Position numbers and translations under genes: made by a program. This document shows, piece by piece, positions 46,001-60,519 of a DNA stretch of 64,000 nucleotides. Position 1 is the stretch's first letter; each line of letters opens with the position of its first letter. The DNA is taken from the NCBI GenBank assembly GCA_028023455.1, contig JAQFVV010012512.1, positions 844,413 through 908,412 on the forward strand, in the 5' to 3' direction. Below the pieces are notes generated by a model. It was not told where the DNA came from, did no database searches, and worked only from the letters and a program-made list of their open reading frames with translations. Origin of the DNA: Epiperipatus broadwayi (Eukaryota; Onychophora; Udeonychophora; Euonychophora; Peripatidae).

Positions 46001-46549
46001 AAGGCTGGTTTACATTTAACTAATTAACAAACATTTCCATTTCTGATTAATTACCCTGTTTTCCAAATCAAAAATATATTTAAAGATAAATTTAAAGATA
46101 TAATTTTATCTCCAAATCTTTTTAAAATTTAGTTTTAAAATACTTTTTCTTTAATAAAATTTTATTTTAATAATTTTTCATTGTCTGTGTGATTTATCAT
46201 GTACGAGTTTAAGATGATATTTAATTTCAATTTTTAATTCTTAAAGAAAATTTTTAAATGCGAACTTCTTATTTTAACTTGTTTAATAATATTAAAAAAA
46301 AAATTAAAACAATGTAACGAACGTCTGTGCTCGTTACAATATATATAACTATGTACAACTTTTTTTTTATTAAGATTGGCGTTTTCTTAGTAATAAAATT
46401 GTATTACTAATATATATATATATATATATATGGGTATTTTTTTTTACAGTCAATTATCCATCATTAATAACTACTTAGTAAGTAGTTATTCCACTGTTTA
46501 GAAAAAAAAATATTAAAAATATAAAGACAAATTTTTAGCTACCTACACA
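41806..46549 (-). repeat. E1 5' LTR, interrupted by a solo LTR
   Basis: Direct repeat of 32,380-35,319, split at 44,143/46,339 by the nested 2,195-base insertion. Both halves match the intact LTR: ...AACACAACACAAACAATCAAC before and ACTATGTACAACTTTTTTT after. Removing the insert leaves about 2.55 kb; the shortfall against 2.94 kb is mostly microsatellite length. Confidence 0.9.
44144..46338 (-). mobile_element. Solo LTR of a different LTR element (2,195 bp)
   Basis: TGTAATGATACGG starts and GTGCTCGTTACA ends it, so the ends are inverted TGTAAYGA. It interrupts an E1 LTR whose other copy is continuous at this point, which proves insertion. The flanks are AT repeats. No coding region or second LTR copy, so most likely a solo LTR left by LTR-LTR recombination. 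The minus strand holds ATAAATAAATG as a possible poly(A) signal about 240 bases from the end. A truncated relative lies at 20,355-21,695. Confidence 0.85.
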
Positions 46550-46575
46550 ATATATATATATATATATATATATAT

Positions 46576-49500
46576 TCTAACCTCCCCCCGCACATCCTCA
46601 CCCCAAAATATACTGTTTATTACGAATATTCGGGTTCTAGCTCAGTTAACAAATAAATAAATGAAATATTCAGCATTAATTAAAATGATTACTAGCTCTA
46701 ATTTTTAAAATACAAATACGGTTCAATTTTAAAATGAATTAACAATTATTTACTATTTTCATGAGACATGGAGTGACAATACGGGTAACGAGATAGACTA
46801 CATTGAGCCATTATCCACACAATACTAACTCAATGGCATAAGAACACTATTCCCCCTTTTTACTATACCAAATAACTAACTCATAGTATTCTTACGACTT
46901 TCTGAGCTCTCTTCACTACGATTAAAATAATAATCATATCTTAATCTTCTTTATAACAAGAATCTAGCTTAATTAAATAAAATGAAGTAAAATAAAATAA
47001 AATAAAATCTCAGGTTCATAAATTATATTCTAACTGATTTAAAATTCCGGTAGTAAAATATGAAAAGGGAATTTTATGTCATAATCTACTACACAGCAAC
47101 TAACAATAATAAAATAATAATAACAATAATAATATAATATAATCTTATTTCTTCCTAAATAAAATAAATAAATATGTACGTGGTAGTATTTTAATAATCT
47201 GACAACAGAATACGTGTGGCAACATTAGCATATAATTTAATGTAACATTGTGGCAACCAACTTATGACCAATAAATAATATAAAATTATGATCTTTTAAT
47301 TTTAACATACCAATAAATTCTCAAAATTATTATAACACTTTTATGTTTACCTTTTTGTGCAAAACCTATATGTCTGTTTCAATTATAAACGTATCGTGAT
47401 TTCATGCATCCATGTGGAGAAATAACAACATGGACACACAACGTTAAAATAAATTTACAACAAAGTTTATTAACAACATAAGTAAATTAACAATATTTTA
47501 CACTATATACATTGGATATCCCTTACTCTCCTATCTCATCTTAGTTTACTAGTTTATAAAATGAAATCAAAATATTATTTATTTTCCTAGTTAAATCTTA
47601 TCTTTTAAACACTTAAGAAAATTACAGTATTATTACTTGATTTATTATTATGGTTAGCTTATTACAAAATGCATTTCTTATATGCTTATCACAAACACTT
47701 TGCATCCCTAATATTATTAAAATTATATTTTTTACAAAATTTACATTCGTAGTAAAATTCTACAAAATAACAAATTTTAGTTTTATATTGGTTGTATGGA
47801 ATCTTACAAAGTCAAAACATTATTCAACATTCGGTATTAGGTTTTTTTATTGTTCATTATCCGATGTTTATTAATCCTAATATTCTCATTCAAGCCTTAC
47901 TTCGGATGATATAATTACAACTATTAATATACCATGCACAAGTATATGTTTTCTACACATTATTGAACTATTTCTTAATAAATATGCAATACTTATTTTC
48001 TAAAAATATTAAAAAAAAATTCATTCAAATTTTATTATCACTTTTAAAATACTTAGTTTAGATTTCTTTTCAAAATCTTATATTCATTTCTGAATTAGTT
48101 TTACAATGTATTATATGATTCTTTCTCTCTTTATGATATTTTGGACTTTCAATTTTAAAGTTACACAATTTTATACATTCCAGCAAATAAACTATTCTTA
48201 CACAAACGATAACATATCTTCAGTTCTATTTTATTCATTATTTCTTTGAAAATATCTTTCTGACCGATGCAGATTCACAAAATAAGGATAGCGAAGATAG
48301 ATGCATAGGATCAAAATACAACTAGAATATTATTCGTCATATATCTTGACAATCATGGCACAGTGAATTAAAAGACACTATAGAGGAGTGACCTTTACCT
48401 GTCTACCAACCTCTATTATAGGAACGATGCTAAAGCTATTTCTTCAGCTTTATTATAACATCAAAAAGTTTTAAAGATATGCAAAACACTGTCCAAACTA
48501 TATGTGTTCAGTCATAGGGCTTAGTTAACTATACTGAAATCACACAAACTAAATATGATCTAAATCCTTTATTTTCCTATTTCTTAAAAAAAAACATCAT
48601 CTTGGTTTCCTCTCCACTAGTACTTCCAAGTCACTATCCAATCTTATTTCTCAAGATTTTTCTATACTGTACATCGACAAATACATATCTGCATTACTAA
48701 CAATAATAAAATTCATTTATTTTAAAACTATTCCACTGTTCTATAAGAAAATCTTTTTACTACTTTCCTCCATATATTTAATCATATACAACTATTTAAA
48801 TATCTGAATACTTTATCACATGAAAGTTCAAAAGAATCACACAAATGCTCTGTTAAATTATATTATTAATATACTTTAAATAAATTATTGCATGCATATT
48901 TCGAATTACTCCTATCTCATAATATGTTAAAATGTTGTATAAAATGTGTACATATAATTTAAACTTTCACACTTCATTCTTAATCAATAGATGATCTAAA
49001 AAAAAATACATTATGCATTATAAATAAATATCAATATTACCAAACGATCTTTATCTTCTCATTGCATTCCGTAGGCTTCACCATCCATTTGATTCTTGTA
49101 GATATAAGACTCACATACATACACTTTATTTTTAAACAATATTTCTAATAATTTTATCAAGCTATTATATTTAAATCTCAATATTACTAAATTTATGTTC
49201 ATATGTTTTCCCTAATCTCACATAGCATTTTATATTCTAAAATAAATTAGTAAAATATTTAAACTATATTTACTGTACTTCTTTATCAAACGTTCTTGAA
49301 AACCGTTCATATTAAAGCTAAAAAAAAATGTTTATTATTTCTTCTTCAGTCACTTCTTGTTCAATTTTAAGGCAAAACAATTATTGTTCTGTTTAATAAA
49401 TATTCATATACGACAATCCTTGGTTTTTTCATAATATTTAATACAATTATTAATTATGATATTAGTTAATCCCGTAAAGAAAACGTCTACATATTCTCTT

Positions 49501-51182
49501 CTAATATTTTCTGCTAAGATTTTCCCGCGCGACTTTTATGATGCATCTTCTAGGTACTTTGCTTTAAATATTCAGTAAATTTTTCGGTTTCCATGGATCC
49601 ATTTTTCATTAATTAATTTAAATTTATATTTTCTAAATCAAGCATTTCTCCAATGAACACTTTATAACATTTTTAATTTTTCTTAGAGAAAGTTTTTCTG
49701 TTCTTTTTTTTTTTTTTTTTTAAGAACACAATAGCTCTTTCATATCATTCTTCGGTAATTTTTCCTTTCTTTTAAAGTTCTGGTACTATATACTTTGTAA
49801 TGTTTCCTTTAAAAAGATAAACATTCTTTTTACTCATTATAACTTTTACATAATTTTTTTTTATATAATAAACACATCTTAATTTTTCCATAGAGAAGAA
49901 TAATAAAAAAAAATTTTTAGAGTAGCCTTATAAATTTGTGCATCATATTTTTTCCTGACGGCAAGTAACTTCTCTTTTAAGTTTTCGTATAGCGTCCAAA
50001 TTATATTCCTCTGAGTTACAATAATAAGTTTCTGGTTGAGCATAAATAAAGCTGTATCGAGGCACTTTACAAATATTTTTCCTTTAGCAATATTTTTAGG
50101 TATTTTTTCTTTAGTACTTCCATTTTTTCACTGTAAGGTTTTGGCTAAACTTGAATAAAATCACTGGCAAGAAAACTTTTAAAAATTAGCCCTTCATGTA
50201 AAGGCAGTCAAAATATTATATGTTAAAAAAAACTTTTAAAATACAAATTTTTAAAATTATATCACTTTTCTAGCTTACGGTCTTATTCAGCTAAAAAATA
50301 TGTTACTTCCTCCTTCACTTACACATTACATTCCCCGCTTCGTCTAATTCCTATTTTCCGTCTGCTAAATTACCTCCGTTGATTGGTTAATGACTTTTAG
50401 CGCGAACAAATTTACACATTTTAGTTTTATAATATATTAAACCTCTTAAAATAAAGAATTTATGACGTCATGTCTTAAATATTACTTATAATAGTATTTT
50501 TAAATTCAATTATAGTTTAATCAAAGTCATTTATTTTTTTAAAACAATTATTAAAATAATATTTAATATTTCAACTTTTACTTTAACGATCGATAGCAAT
50601 TATATTTAGTTTTATAATTCACAAACTTTATTATTATATTCTAACAAGCGTGTGTGTGAAGGTATATAATATACAGTCACATGATTACTAACTTTATCAG
50701 ATGATTTTTTAATTTACGTCTCGGTCTAAATTACCAAAACTGATATATTTTATAAAAAATTTGGAAAATAATTTAAAATTTAGAACTAAATATAATTCTC
50801 ACCATCCTAAAGTTTATTTTAAAATATACTCTATTAATTTTGACTATTAAATATAATTATAACACTACATATAGCATTTATTTAATTTATTAGTTTTAAA
50901 ATATCATACTCGAATTATTAATATATTTTTAACTATTTATAGCTGTGTTATTTTATATGGCCAGCTTTTACAACCATAAGCAAGGATATAATTAAGCTTT
51001 ATTTAACTGTTTTCTTTTAAAATAATCCATTACACTTTTATATACCAGGTATTTTCAACCTTAAATTGTACTATAAAATCTAATTATCCTACTATTATTG
51101 ATATATCATACAAACATATCTTAAAATTAATTTTTTTTTAGTAATTGACCATTCTACTTTATTATGACCTATAGATAAGGGC

Positions 51183-51185
<3 letters not shown>
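46576..51185 (-). mobile_element. LTR-like or non-autonomous insertion of 4.6 kb, unclassified
   Basis: Absent from the E2 5' LTR, which runs continuously from the equivalent of 32,370 to the equivalent of 51,256. It starts TCTAACCTCCCCCC, one change from the TGTAAC start of the other LTRs, and ends GATAAGGGCACA, with AT repeats on both sides. A TTTATTAACAACATAAGTAA block at 47,468 (minus-strand AATAAA) resembles the poly(A)-signal region of the other LTRs. No coding region: open stretches up to 75 codons look random. It may be a long solo LTR or a LARD-type element. Confidence 0.5.
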
Positions 51186-51186
<1 letters not shown>

Positions 51187-51218
<32 letters not shown>

Positions 51219-51219
51219 A

Positions 51220-51262
<43 letters not shown>
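51187..51262. repeat. AT microsatellite at the E2 LTR break
   Basis: Imperfect (AT)n with CAC and C interruptions. It corresponds to the short AT/GT tract at 60,222-60,250 in the E2 5' LTR. Confidence 0.9.
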
Positions 51263-51269
<7 letters not shown>

Positions 51270-51396
51270 AGTGTATGTTTCCAACTATCTAAAAAATTGT
51301 TTTAAAAGTTGGCTGCCTATTTAATCTTTATACATGTTATCCCAAACATCAGTTACTTATTATTATTTTTTTATAAGTATTGGGCATCATCTTACA
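51256..51396 (-). repeat. E2 3' LTR, part 2
   Basis: Matches 60,241-60,372 (TTTTAAAAGTTGGCTGCC, GGGCATCAYCTTACA). It ends at TTACA, the LTR terminus (TGTAAG on the minus strand), and is followed by the polypurine tract. Confidence 0.85.
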
Positions 51397-51410
51397 TTTG
51401 TCCCACTCTT
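51397..51410 (-). other. E2 polypurine tract
   Basis: On the minus strand AAGAGTGGGACAAA directly precedes the LTR start TGTAAGATGATGCCC. Less pure than that of E1 but in the expected place. Confidence 0.6.
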
Positions 51411-52030
51411 AGAAGGCAAAATTTAGACCATTGTCAAAATTTTAGCACATAAACAAAGCTGGGTGTGGTTATTGTGTTGGGTAATTTTATTCTTTTTAAA
51501 TAAGGAGAGTGCTAATGCTGTCATACTTATTTTAATTTACTCATCAATATACATTTGCTTTTTATATTATTCATTTTTGTAAGATTCCTATCCTTATCTC
51601 TTTCATCTTAACATTGAATTGCTGTCATCATTAAGATTGTTCCTGCTATCTTTACCAGAATTACTGACTATATGATGGTTTAATATCCTGAATTTGACTG
51701 GTTAAGTGTCTCTGTTCCAGAAGGCACGTATTTGGGTTTGTCAGCCTATATCCTGCTCCTTGGAGTCTTATTGGATTTTTATAAGAGCTGAATGAAATAT
51801 GGGATACCCACATTGTATGAGGTCAATTCCCATACCTCAGCCGATTCTAAAATACCTCAATAAAATGTTTCAACATTAATTTGAGTGTATCCTCATCACA
51901 TCTACCTACTCTAGCCATTTACTCATGAACAATGCTATCTTTCTCATTACAAAATACTTGCATATACCAATTTACATTTTTTAATAAACTCCACTTTCAT
52001 CTACTTTAATCATGATCATCTGTTTATGAA
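51411..52030. other. E2 non-coding stretch between integrase and 3' LTR
   Basis: About 600 bases with no recognisable coding content, corresponding to the interval between pol and polypurine tract. Confidence 0.5.
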
Positions 52031-52033
52031 TAA

Positions 52034-53165
52034 CTATGCCTCTGTATTTGGCAGTTTTTCTTGACAACCACTGTATGGCTTTAATAGCTGGGCATTATAA
52101 CTTCCATTTATCTCTCCATCAATATTTAACCAAAATGCATTTGGGCCAGCTTGTTTCACAATAGCATATGGTCCAGCATATTGTTGACAAAATTTATGAT
52201 AAACATTATCCATTGGTTTACTTGGGTGATGTGTTCTCACAAAAACCTTGTCTCCAATCTTAAAGTGATGTCTACTTTTCTTCCTCTTCTTATTTCTAAA
52301 ATTAGATTTATTAATTAACTGTTGGTGAGCCATTTGAATTTTAGTTTCTATGTCATAGTAATGACATTCAATTGGAGGCTGGTATTTTACAAATAATGAA
52401 GGAATAGGTTGGTTAAAATGTAGTTGGATGGGTGTGAATCCAGTAGATTCATTTGCACCCCATTTATGTAATTCACTACCCATTCTGTCTGCTTCACCCA
52501 CCCCTATGCTCATCTTTTAGGTAAGTTCTGAACAAACCACCAAGCTCCCACATTATGCGTTCACAAGGGTTCGATTGTGGATTTCTAATGGAAGTGAGCA
52601 CATGTTTGATTTGTAGTTTCTCCACCCATCTTTTCCATTCCTTAGATAGGAAAGGTGTTCCATAATCTGACAAAATAGTTTTAGGCTTTCTTATCTTGGG
52701 GAATTGAAAGTGTCTAATACCCTGATTGTGTGTCTGGTATTAGCCTGGGGTATAGGGTAAGCAGAGACATATTTTGAAAAGAGATCATAGGCGACCAAGA
52801 GATACCTTTGCTTATTGAATGGAGGTAATGGTCCATAATAATCGATCGCCAAGATCTCATTTGGTCTTTCAGGAATTATAGATTTTATTGCCTCGCTATA
52901 ATTTTGGTATACTGGCTTAGCTTTTAGGCATACTAGACAATCCTGGAGTGTTCTCAAGATATCTTTATACATGCCTGGCCAGTAAAACCAAGTGTTCATA
53001 GTATGTTCTTTTACAGGCACTGTAGTGTCCATACAAACAGTGAATATACTTTGTGCATAAAATTGTAGGTATCATTACCTTCCACTCTACAGTATTTGAA
53101 TCAATTTGATAGAACAAGACCTGATTTTCTATCTTATAAAGTGTAAGATTCTTGGGCACATTCAA
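52034..53165 (-). pseudogene. E2 integrase remnant
   Basis: Spans the zinc region (YIHCLYGHYSACK, then CLVCLKAKP), the catalytic core (LAIDYYGPLPPFNKQRY, TILSDYGTP, NPQSNPCERIM) and the C-terminal module (GPYAIVKQAGPNAFWLNI, NAQLLKPYSG). All three DDE residues are present. Frames change at about 53,030, 52,690 and 52,515, so it cannot be translated whole. The GPY/F-type C terminus identifies the Gypsy lineage. In the intact family the enzyme inserts the cDNA into the genome. Confidence 0.88.
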
Positions 53166-53680
53166 AACTTCCTCTCCTTTTAGGGCTCTTATTGCCTAAG
53201 TTTAAATTTGGATCTTCAAATTGTAATTTGGGTAACCTTTCCAACTCATTCTCTACATTACTATCGATTATTAAGTTGACATTTGTAATGTAGGCATCTT
53301 CTACAGATAGATGATTTTGATCTGACCGACATGGATTTTGACTAAGTATATCAACTACTATGTTCTCGGATCCTTTGCAATACCTCACAGTGTAATTAAA
53401 TTCCTGCAACAGCAGACTCCACCTAACTAGGCAAATGTTGGTCAAATTGCTGTGGTTCAGGAATTTGAGGCTTTTATTGTCTGTGACCACTATTACCTCA
53501 GATCCGAGAAGCATCTGTCAGAACTTCTGGAAGGCTCACACTATAGCTAGTGCCTCCTTCTCAGTTACCATATAATTCAAATCTGGACCTTTCAGGAACT
53601 GACTAAGAAATTACGGACACCTGGTTGACCATCCTTCTGGATTTGGGATAATGTTACCCCTAACCCGAAACCACTACTGT
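53134..53680 (-). pseudogene. E2 RNase H remnant
   Basis: After a frameshift near 53,685 the minus strand reads QTDSSGFGLGVTLSQIQKDG, with the first catalytic Asp. Stops follow, then an open frame from 53,514 (MLLGSEVIVVTDNKSLKFLN, VRWSLLLQEFNYTVRYCKGS, VVDILSQNP) covers the second half, including the Asp of VTDNKSL and the Asp of VVDILS (usually VADALS). Confidence 0.85.
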
Positions 53681-54580
53681 CAGTTTGAATGACATGGTTT
53701 ATCAAAATCAGGGAAAGCCAAAATTGTTTGCTGTAAAAACCCTGTTTTGATATTTTCAAATGCCCTCTCCTGTTCTTCAGTCCAATTCCATTTCTCTTCT
53801 TTCCTGATTAGTTTCAATAAAGGTTCCATGTTGTCAGCAAATGTTTTGTAGAAACAGTGGTAAAAATTACACAAACCTAAGAATGACCGAATTTGCTTTT
53901 GTTAGTAGGCCTAGGAAAGTTTTGAATGGCAGAGATCTTATCTGGATGAGGTCTTATCCCATTACAACCTATGATATGACCTAAGAAGACTACCTGATTA
54001 GATACTAGGGTACTTTTCTTGAAGTTGATTTTTATTCCTTTGTGAAAGCACTCCTGGAAAAATGTAGTGAGTTGTTGGAAGATGTTTTTCAATGTTGGAT
54101 GGTGTGATAATCATATCATCCACATAAATGGTTATGATTCGCTTAATCTCAGGAGAAAGTGTCTTATCTATACCTGTAATTAGACCAGCACCACTATTGA
54201 TCAATCCAAATGGCATCCTGTTGAACTGATAGGTAAAACCTTCATACCAAAAAGCAGTATACTGGCGATCATCAGGATGAAGCCCAATCTACCAATAGCT
54301 GGAAGTCAGATTAAAGGTAGAAAATACCTTCTTGTTTCCAAATCTCACAAACAACTCATGAATGGGTGGTGGAATATTTCTGTCTGGAACAGTAATTTTG
54401 TTTAGCTGTTGAGCATCCAAACAAAATCTCATTGACCCATCTTTCTTCTTCACAGTTACAACTGGATTGCAGCAAGGTGAAGAGCATTTGGAAATGATCC
54501 CCCAATCCAGCATTTTGTTGATCTGTTTGGATATTTCCTGCCGATATTGGTACAGGATAGGGTACTATCTGGATTGAAAT
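53680..54580 (-). pseudogene. E2 reverse transcriptase remnant
   Basis: In order: WGIISKCSSPCCNPVV, MRFCLDAQQLNKITVPD, FSTFNLTSSYW then TAG (54,289-54,291) in place of Gln, the same frame resuming IGLHPDDRQYTAFWYEGF, MPFGLINSGAGLI, catalytic box ITIYVDDMIIT, then after a frameshift FLGHIIGCNGIRPHPDKISA and the thumb/connection (FYKTFADNMEPLLKLIRKEE). A TAG near 54,570 replaces a Ser codon at the protease-RT boundary. Confidence 0.88.
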
Positions 54581-55203
54581 GGTTGGTAATCTTTAAATTT
54601 AATTCTCTGTTGGAACCCAGCTATAACTCCTGGAATCTCTGAAAAAATCAGGTTAAACTGATTAATTATAGATCGTAATAACTCTCCTGCACTTTCGCTA
54701 TCTAATAGATTGGACTCTGTGAGTTTAGTGTCTATAAGTGCTTCGGGAATATTTGACACAATGCAATCAACTTCAGGTAGGCCATATCTTGGAAGCAATG
54801 TCATCTCCAAGACCTCATCATCTATCCTAATTATTTTATTGGAGAAATCAATAATACAAGAGTGTAAGTGTAGGAAGTCTGCCCCTAGTATGACATCATG
54901 GATTAAACCATTTAATATGAAGAACACATGATAGAGGTTTGCCTGACCAAACTTTATTTCAATCCAAACTTGTTTCTGCACAAGCTTTGCCTTCCTATTG
55001 TTAGCCATGGTAACCTGTACAGATTTCAGGGGTAAGATTTTAACTTGGAGATTCTTGTTCAGAACCTTCTGATAGAGTTGGTCTGAAATGACAGAAATCT
55101 GGCTACCAGAATCTAACAAAGCTTTAACTGGCAAATCCTCAAAGCCTCTATCATGGGACAGCTCTGCAAAGCAATGTTGGGTGCCGTGTCTTCCCATGAA
55201 CAC
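54581..55203 (-). pseudogene. E2 retropepsin-like protease and linker
   Basis: Longest intact frame of the element (212 codons from 55,203). Active-site loop VKALLDSGSQISVISDQLYQ with the catalytic Asp, then FFILNGLIHDVILGADFLHL, the second conserved retropepsin block, followed by a linker of about 90 residues that leads into RT (GFQQRIKFKDYQPFQSR). It ends in a TAG. Upstream sequence still resembles protein to about 55,230, so this Met need not be the natural start; the protease is probably part of a Gag-Pol polyprotein. Confidence 0.85.
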
Positions 55204-55297
55204 ATCATATTAGTGATTTATCCATCTATTATTGGTACCTTGTTCCTCATTGTATTTATGGTTCCTAGAGGTGAGGAACTAATCCTCAAGCACCTTT

Positions 55298-57437
55298 CTA
55301 GTTTAGTTTCTGCTTAGTGTTGGATGCATGATTACTGCATCCTGGTTTTGGTGAACCATTTGGGGTACTGGGGAAATTTGTCAATGATTTGCCATTATTG
55401 AATCTATTTATCTTGTGTGACCACACATTTGGTGCATTGATTTGATTGGCTTTCTTTTTCCAGTGTCTGGGATCTTTGTTGGTTTTCCTCTTACGATAAA
55501 ATAAAACATTAACATCTGCCTCATATTTCCTCTTCTCTGGTGTCCTAGTGGATAATGTAACATTATTCATATCAATACTGTTTAACAATTCAGCAACCTG
55601 CTCAATATTCCTAGCATTTGCACACATCAGCGATGGCTCTATATGTAAAGGTATATTCCTTTTAACTATTCGGATGATTTCCATTTCCCTAAAACAATAT
55701 GTGTTAAAAGTTTGTAGCTTGGTAACTTGTCGCCTAAAAAACTTCGTGTTTCCCTGGGTGCAGACCTATATTTTTCCTGGAATAGTTGGTAAAGAATGGT
55801 TTCCTGTCTATCTCTGTTCCAAAAATTTCTAACCAATAGTGTCTGGTAATCATCAAATGTGGATGGTGTCTGGAACAATGACTCCCACCACATTAAGGCA
55901 TCACCTTGGAGGTGACTATATGCGATTATAATTTTTTCATTTTCAGACAAACTTCTATTTACCATGAAATAAAGTTTTAAGCTTCTTAAATGTTCAATTG
56001 GAGCTTTATTATTGAAACCTTTAAAAACTTTCAGCTTCAAAAATTGGTTAATAGCATTTATCTGTGTGGTGGTAACATGAGTCTTATTCATTTCTTGTGT
56101 ATTTAGTTGTGAATTCATGAGAGGATGATCTACATCAGCTTGATATTCATCTGGCTGTGTTTCATCTAGATGAAATTCATGGGGTCCATCTGCTTCAGGC
56201 ATCATATGAGATTGAAAAGGTTCTTCATATGGGTCATTTGCTTCTTCTAAACCACTAAAAGCTACTTTCAAATGTGCCACATCATGGTTTCAATCTTCTC
56301 AGTCATTTTGGATCTTCTTTTCACTCCCTAATTGTGGTTTCATATGAATTGATATCTTTGAGTTAATTTGGGACTTATTTCTTGATGACCGTTGCTTCAT
56401 GGCTTCATTTAAACTATCAATTTGACTCTGTGTTTCAGTAGTTCTCTCCGTAAGTTTTTCTAATGTTGTTTTGCATAACAGAGTATCTGTTTCCATAGAA
56501 GATATATTATGTCCAAGCTGTTGTAAATGGGGTTTCACCTTGCATCATTTTCTCTTGAACCCCATTTTCTGCACTTTGTTTAATCTGGAGTTGGCCTAAT
56601 TCTTTCTGTATGACTTCCAAATTTTTTTGAACTTCTTTCTTGTGATTCTCTTGACATTGCCTCATTACTTCTTTAGTGGATTCCTGGGCTTGGTGTACTT
56701 CCTTAATTTTGTTATCAATTTGGGTGGCAATGCTTTTTCTTTAAACCCAGTAAATCGCTCTTGACACTGCAAGTTCACTCTATCTATATCTATTCTCATC
56801 TCTTCTACATTTTGTTTCAATTTCATACTACTATTATGCACTTCATTCATCTCTGAAGATAACCGCTCCATGGCTGTAGAAAATTTCATTTCAATGCCAC
56901 TAATTCTTTTCGTAACCTCCTCATCCAATTTGTCAATATCAGCCTTAGTTTCCATGTTGCTTATTTCAGCCTTGATTATTCCTATCTGACCACTCATGCT
57001 GCTTATATCAGCCTTGGTTGCCATATTATCCATTCAACTACTCATGCTATCCATCCTACCATATCAGCTTACATGGCATCCATCTGACCATTCATGTCAT
57101 TCATCTGACCACTCATGCTATCCATCTGACCCAATAATGTTTGGAGCATCTGCATCATGGCTCCACTATCTTCTGTAACCTGTGGGAGTCCAATTCCAGG
57201 TGATTGAGCAGACTGTTTATTTGAGTCTTCTTGAATTTGAGATATTGTTTGTTTTTCCTCTTGCATTGAGAAAGAATGCTCATCCCCAACCACTGTCCCC
57301 CTGAACACATTTATGTCTACTGATCTTACTTGTTCCATATTAGGATCATGCTCAACTTCATTGACACTAACATCCTGTGGCTTTACCTTTAACTCTTTAT
57401 TCATATCTGATAAATACCTACCACTTCTAAGAAACAT
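55298..57437 (-). pseudogene. E2 Gag remnant: coiled coil, capsid, basic tail
   Basis: Starts MFLRSGRYLSDMNKEL (57,437). Then a run of QMD/QMN heptad-like repeats (GQMDSMSGQMNDMNGQMDAM) and KADI/KADIDKLDEEV coiled-coil blocks to about 56,300, then a capsid region (56,280-55,666) with HLRSLKLYFMVNRSLSENEK, AYSHLQGDALMWWESLF and a YRSAPRETRSFL-like end. A Lys/Arg-rich tail (55,684-55,298) follows, without CCHC zinc knuckles, so RNA binding may rely on basic residues. Four or more frame changes. Gag forms the particle that packages the RNA. Confidence 0.85.
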
Positions 57438-57499
57438 ACAAAATAAACTAATACTTTTCTTTAAAATATCTACTCTATGGCAAAATTATTTCTTTTTAT

Positions 57500-58400
57500 A
57501 TAATATTCTATAATATGTCATAGGATCTCCTACCAACTTGTGTCATCTCATGTGATTTTGGTTACCTTAAGTATTTTACATATCATTGGTATTAATGCTG
57601 GTTTTATATATTTTGCCCTTTATCTGCCTCACTTGCCTATTCTTATTAGATTCTTGATCATGTATTTAGTTTTGGTCTCTATTTATCAATTCATACTTTC
57701 ACTCAGAGTTATTTGAACTTATAGTTGATTGACTAAGTTAATTATACCATTAAGTTGATGTATCAGATTATACTGAAATTAGTTAATTATACCATTAAGT
57801 TGATGTATCAGATTATACTGAAATTATGGACAGTTTTTTATAAATTCAATTTACATCACACTAAAAATATACAGTAAAATATGATAGACTTAACTCTTTA
57901 AAGCTCAACACATTGTGTATCAAAATGTAATAGACATAACTATTCACATGCAGTGAATCTAAGTATTTAAGCTTACCACATTGCATGCCAAAAATGTAAC
58001 AGACAATCAACTAGAGTGAAATTAATAATTGGCTATTATGAATGCAATGTGATAATCAACTTTTATTAAGTCTATATATGCTGGTGTACCTATTATTTAG
58101 GCTTCACTGTTGATGGTGTCAAAAATGTAAAAGTATGTAGTTTGTATCTGTGGTGAACTTAAATTTTCAGGCCCAAAATGTTGTGTGCAAAAATATGTAA
58201 CGGACCAGAAAAACCCTTTAGGATGGTACACCCAGAGCCTTTTTTACTTACAGGTCGGATTACGACTCGGGGTTCTAACTCAGTGTAGACATTTGCCTTT
58301 AACTCTGCTCAAGGATGGATTTAAATAGGATGGCAATAATATGACCTCTATATAGATCCTTAATGGCTATTGCTAATAATATATTAAAAATCTGTATACA
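57500..58400. other. E2 leader region, boundary of 5' LTR unclear
   Basis: Non-coding. GCTGGTGTACC...TTGATGGTGTCAAAAATGTAA at 58,080-58,130 resembles the E1 primer-site region next to its LTR start, and TGTAACGGACC at 58,196 resembles the E1 LTR start. Homology to the left E2 LTR begins only at 58,401. The 5' LTR may therefore start at 58,126, 58,196 or 58,401. Confidence 0.5.
57736..57825. repeat. 45-bp tandem duplication in the E2 leader
   Basis: AGTTAATTATACCATTAAGT and the next 25 bases, ending ACTGAAATT, occur twice with no visible difference. Confidence 0.95.
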
Positions 58401-60475
<2,075 letters not shown>

Positions 60476-60519
60476 CCAATATATATATATATACATATAT
60501 ATATCACCCCCAATACATA

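Noticed and set aside
38124-54291. Alternative genetic code with UAG read as Gln
   Set aside because: Other stops in the same elements replace Ser, Tyr and Trp codons (for example near 54,570 and at 28,141) and TGA/TAA also occur, so general decay explains them better. Only the shared RT codon is kept as a finding.
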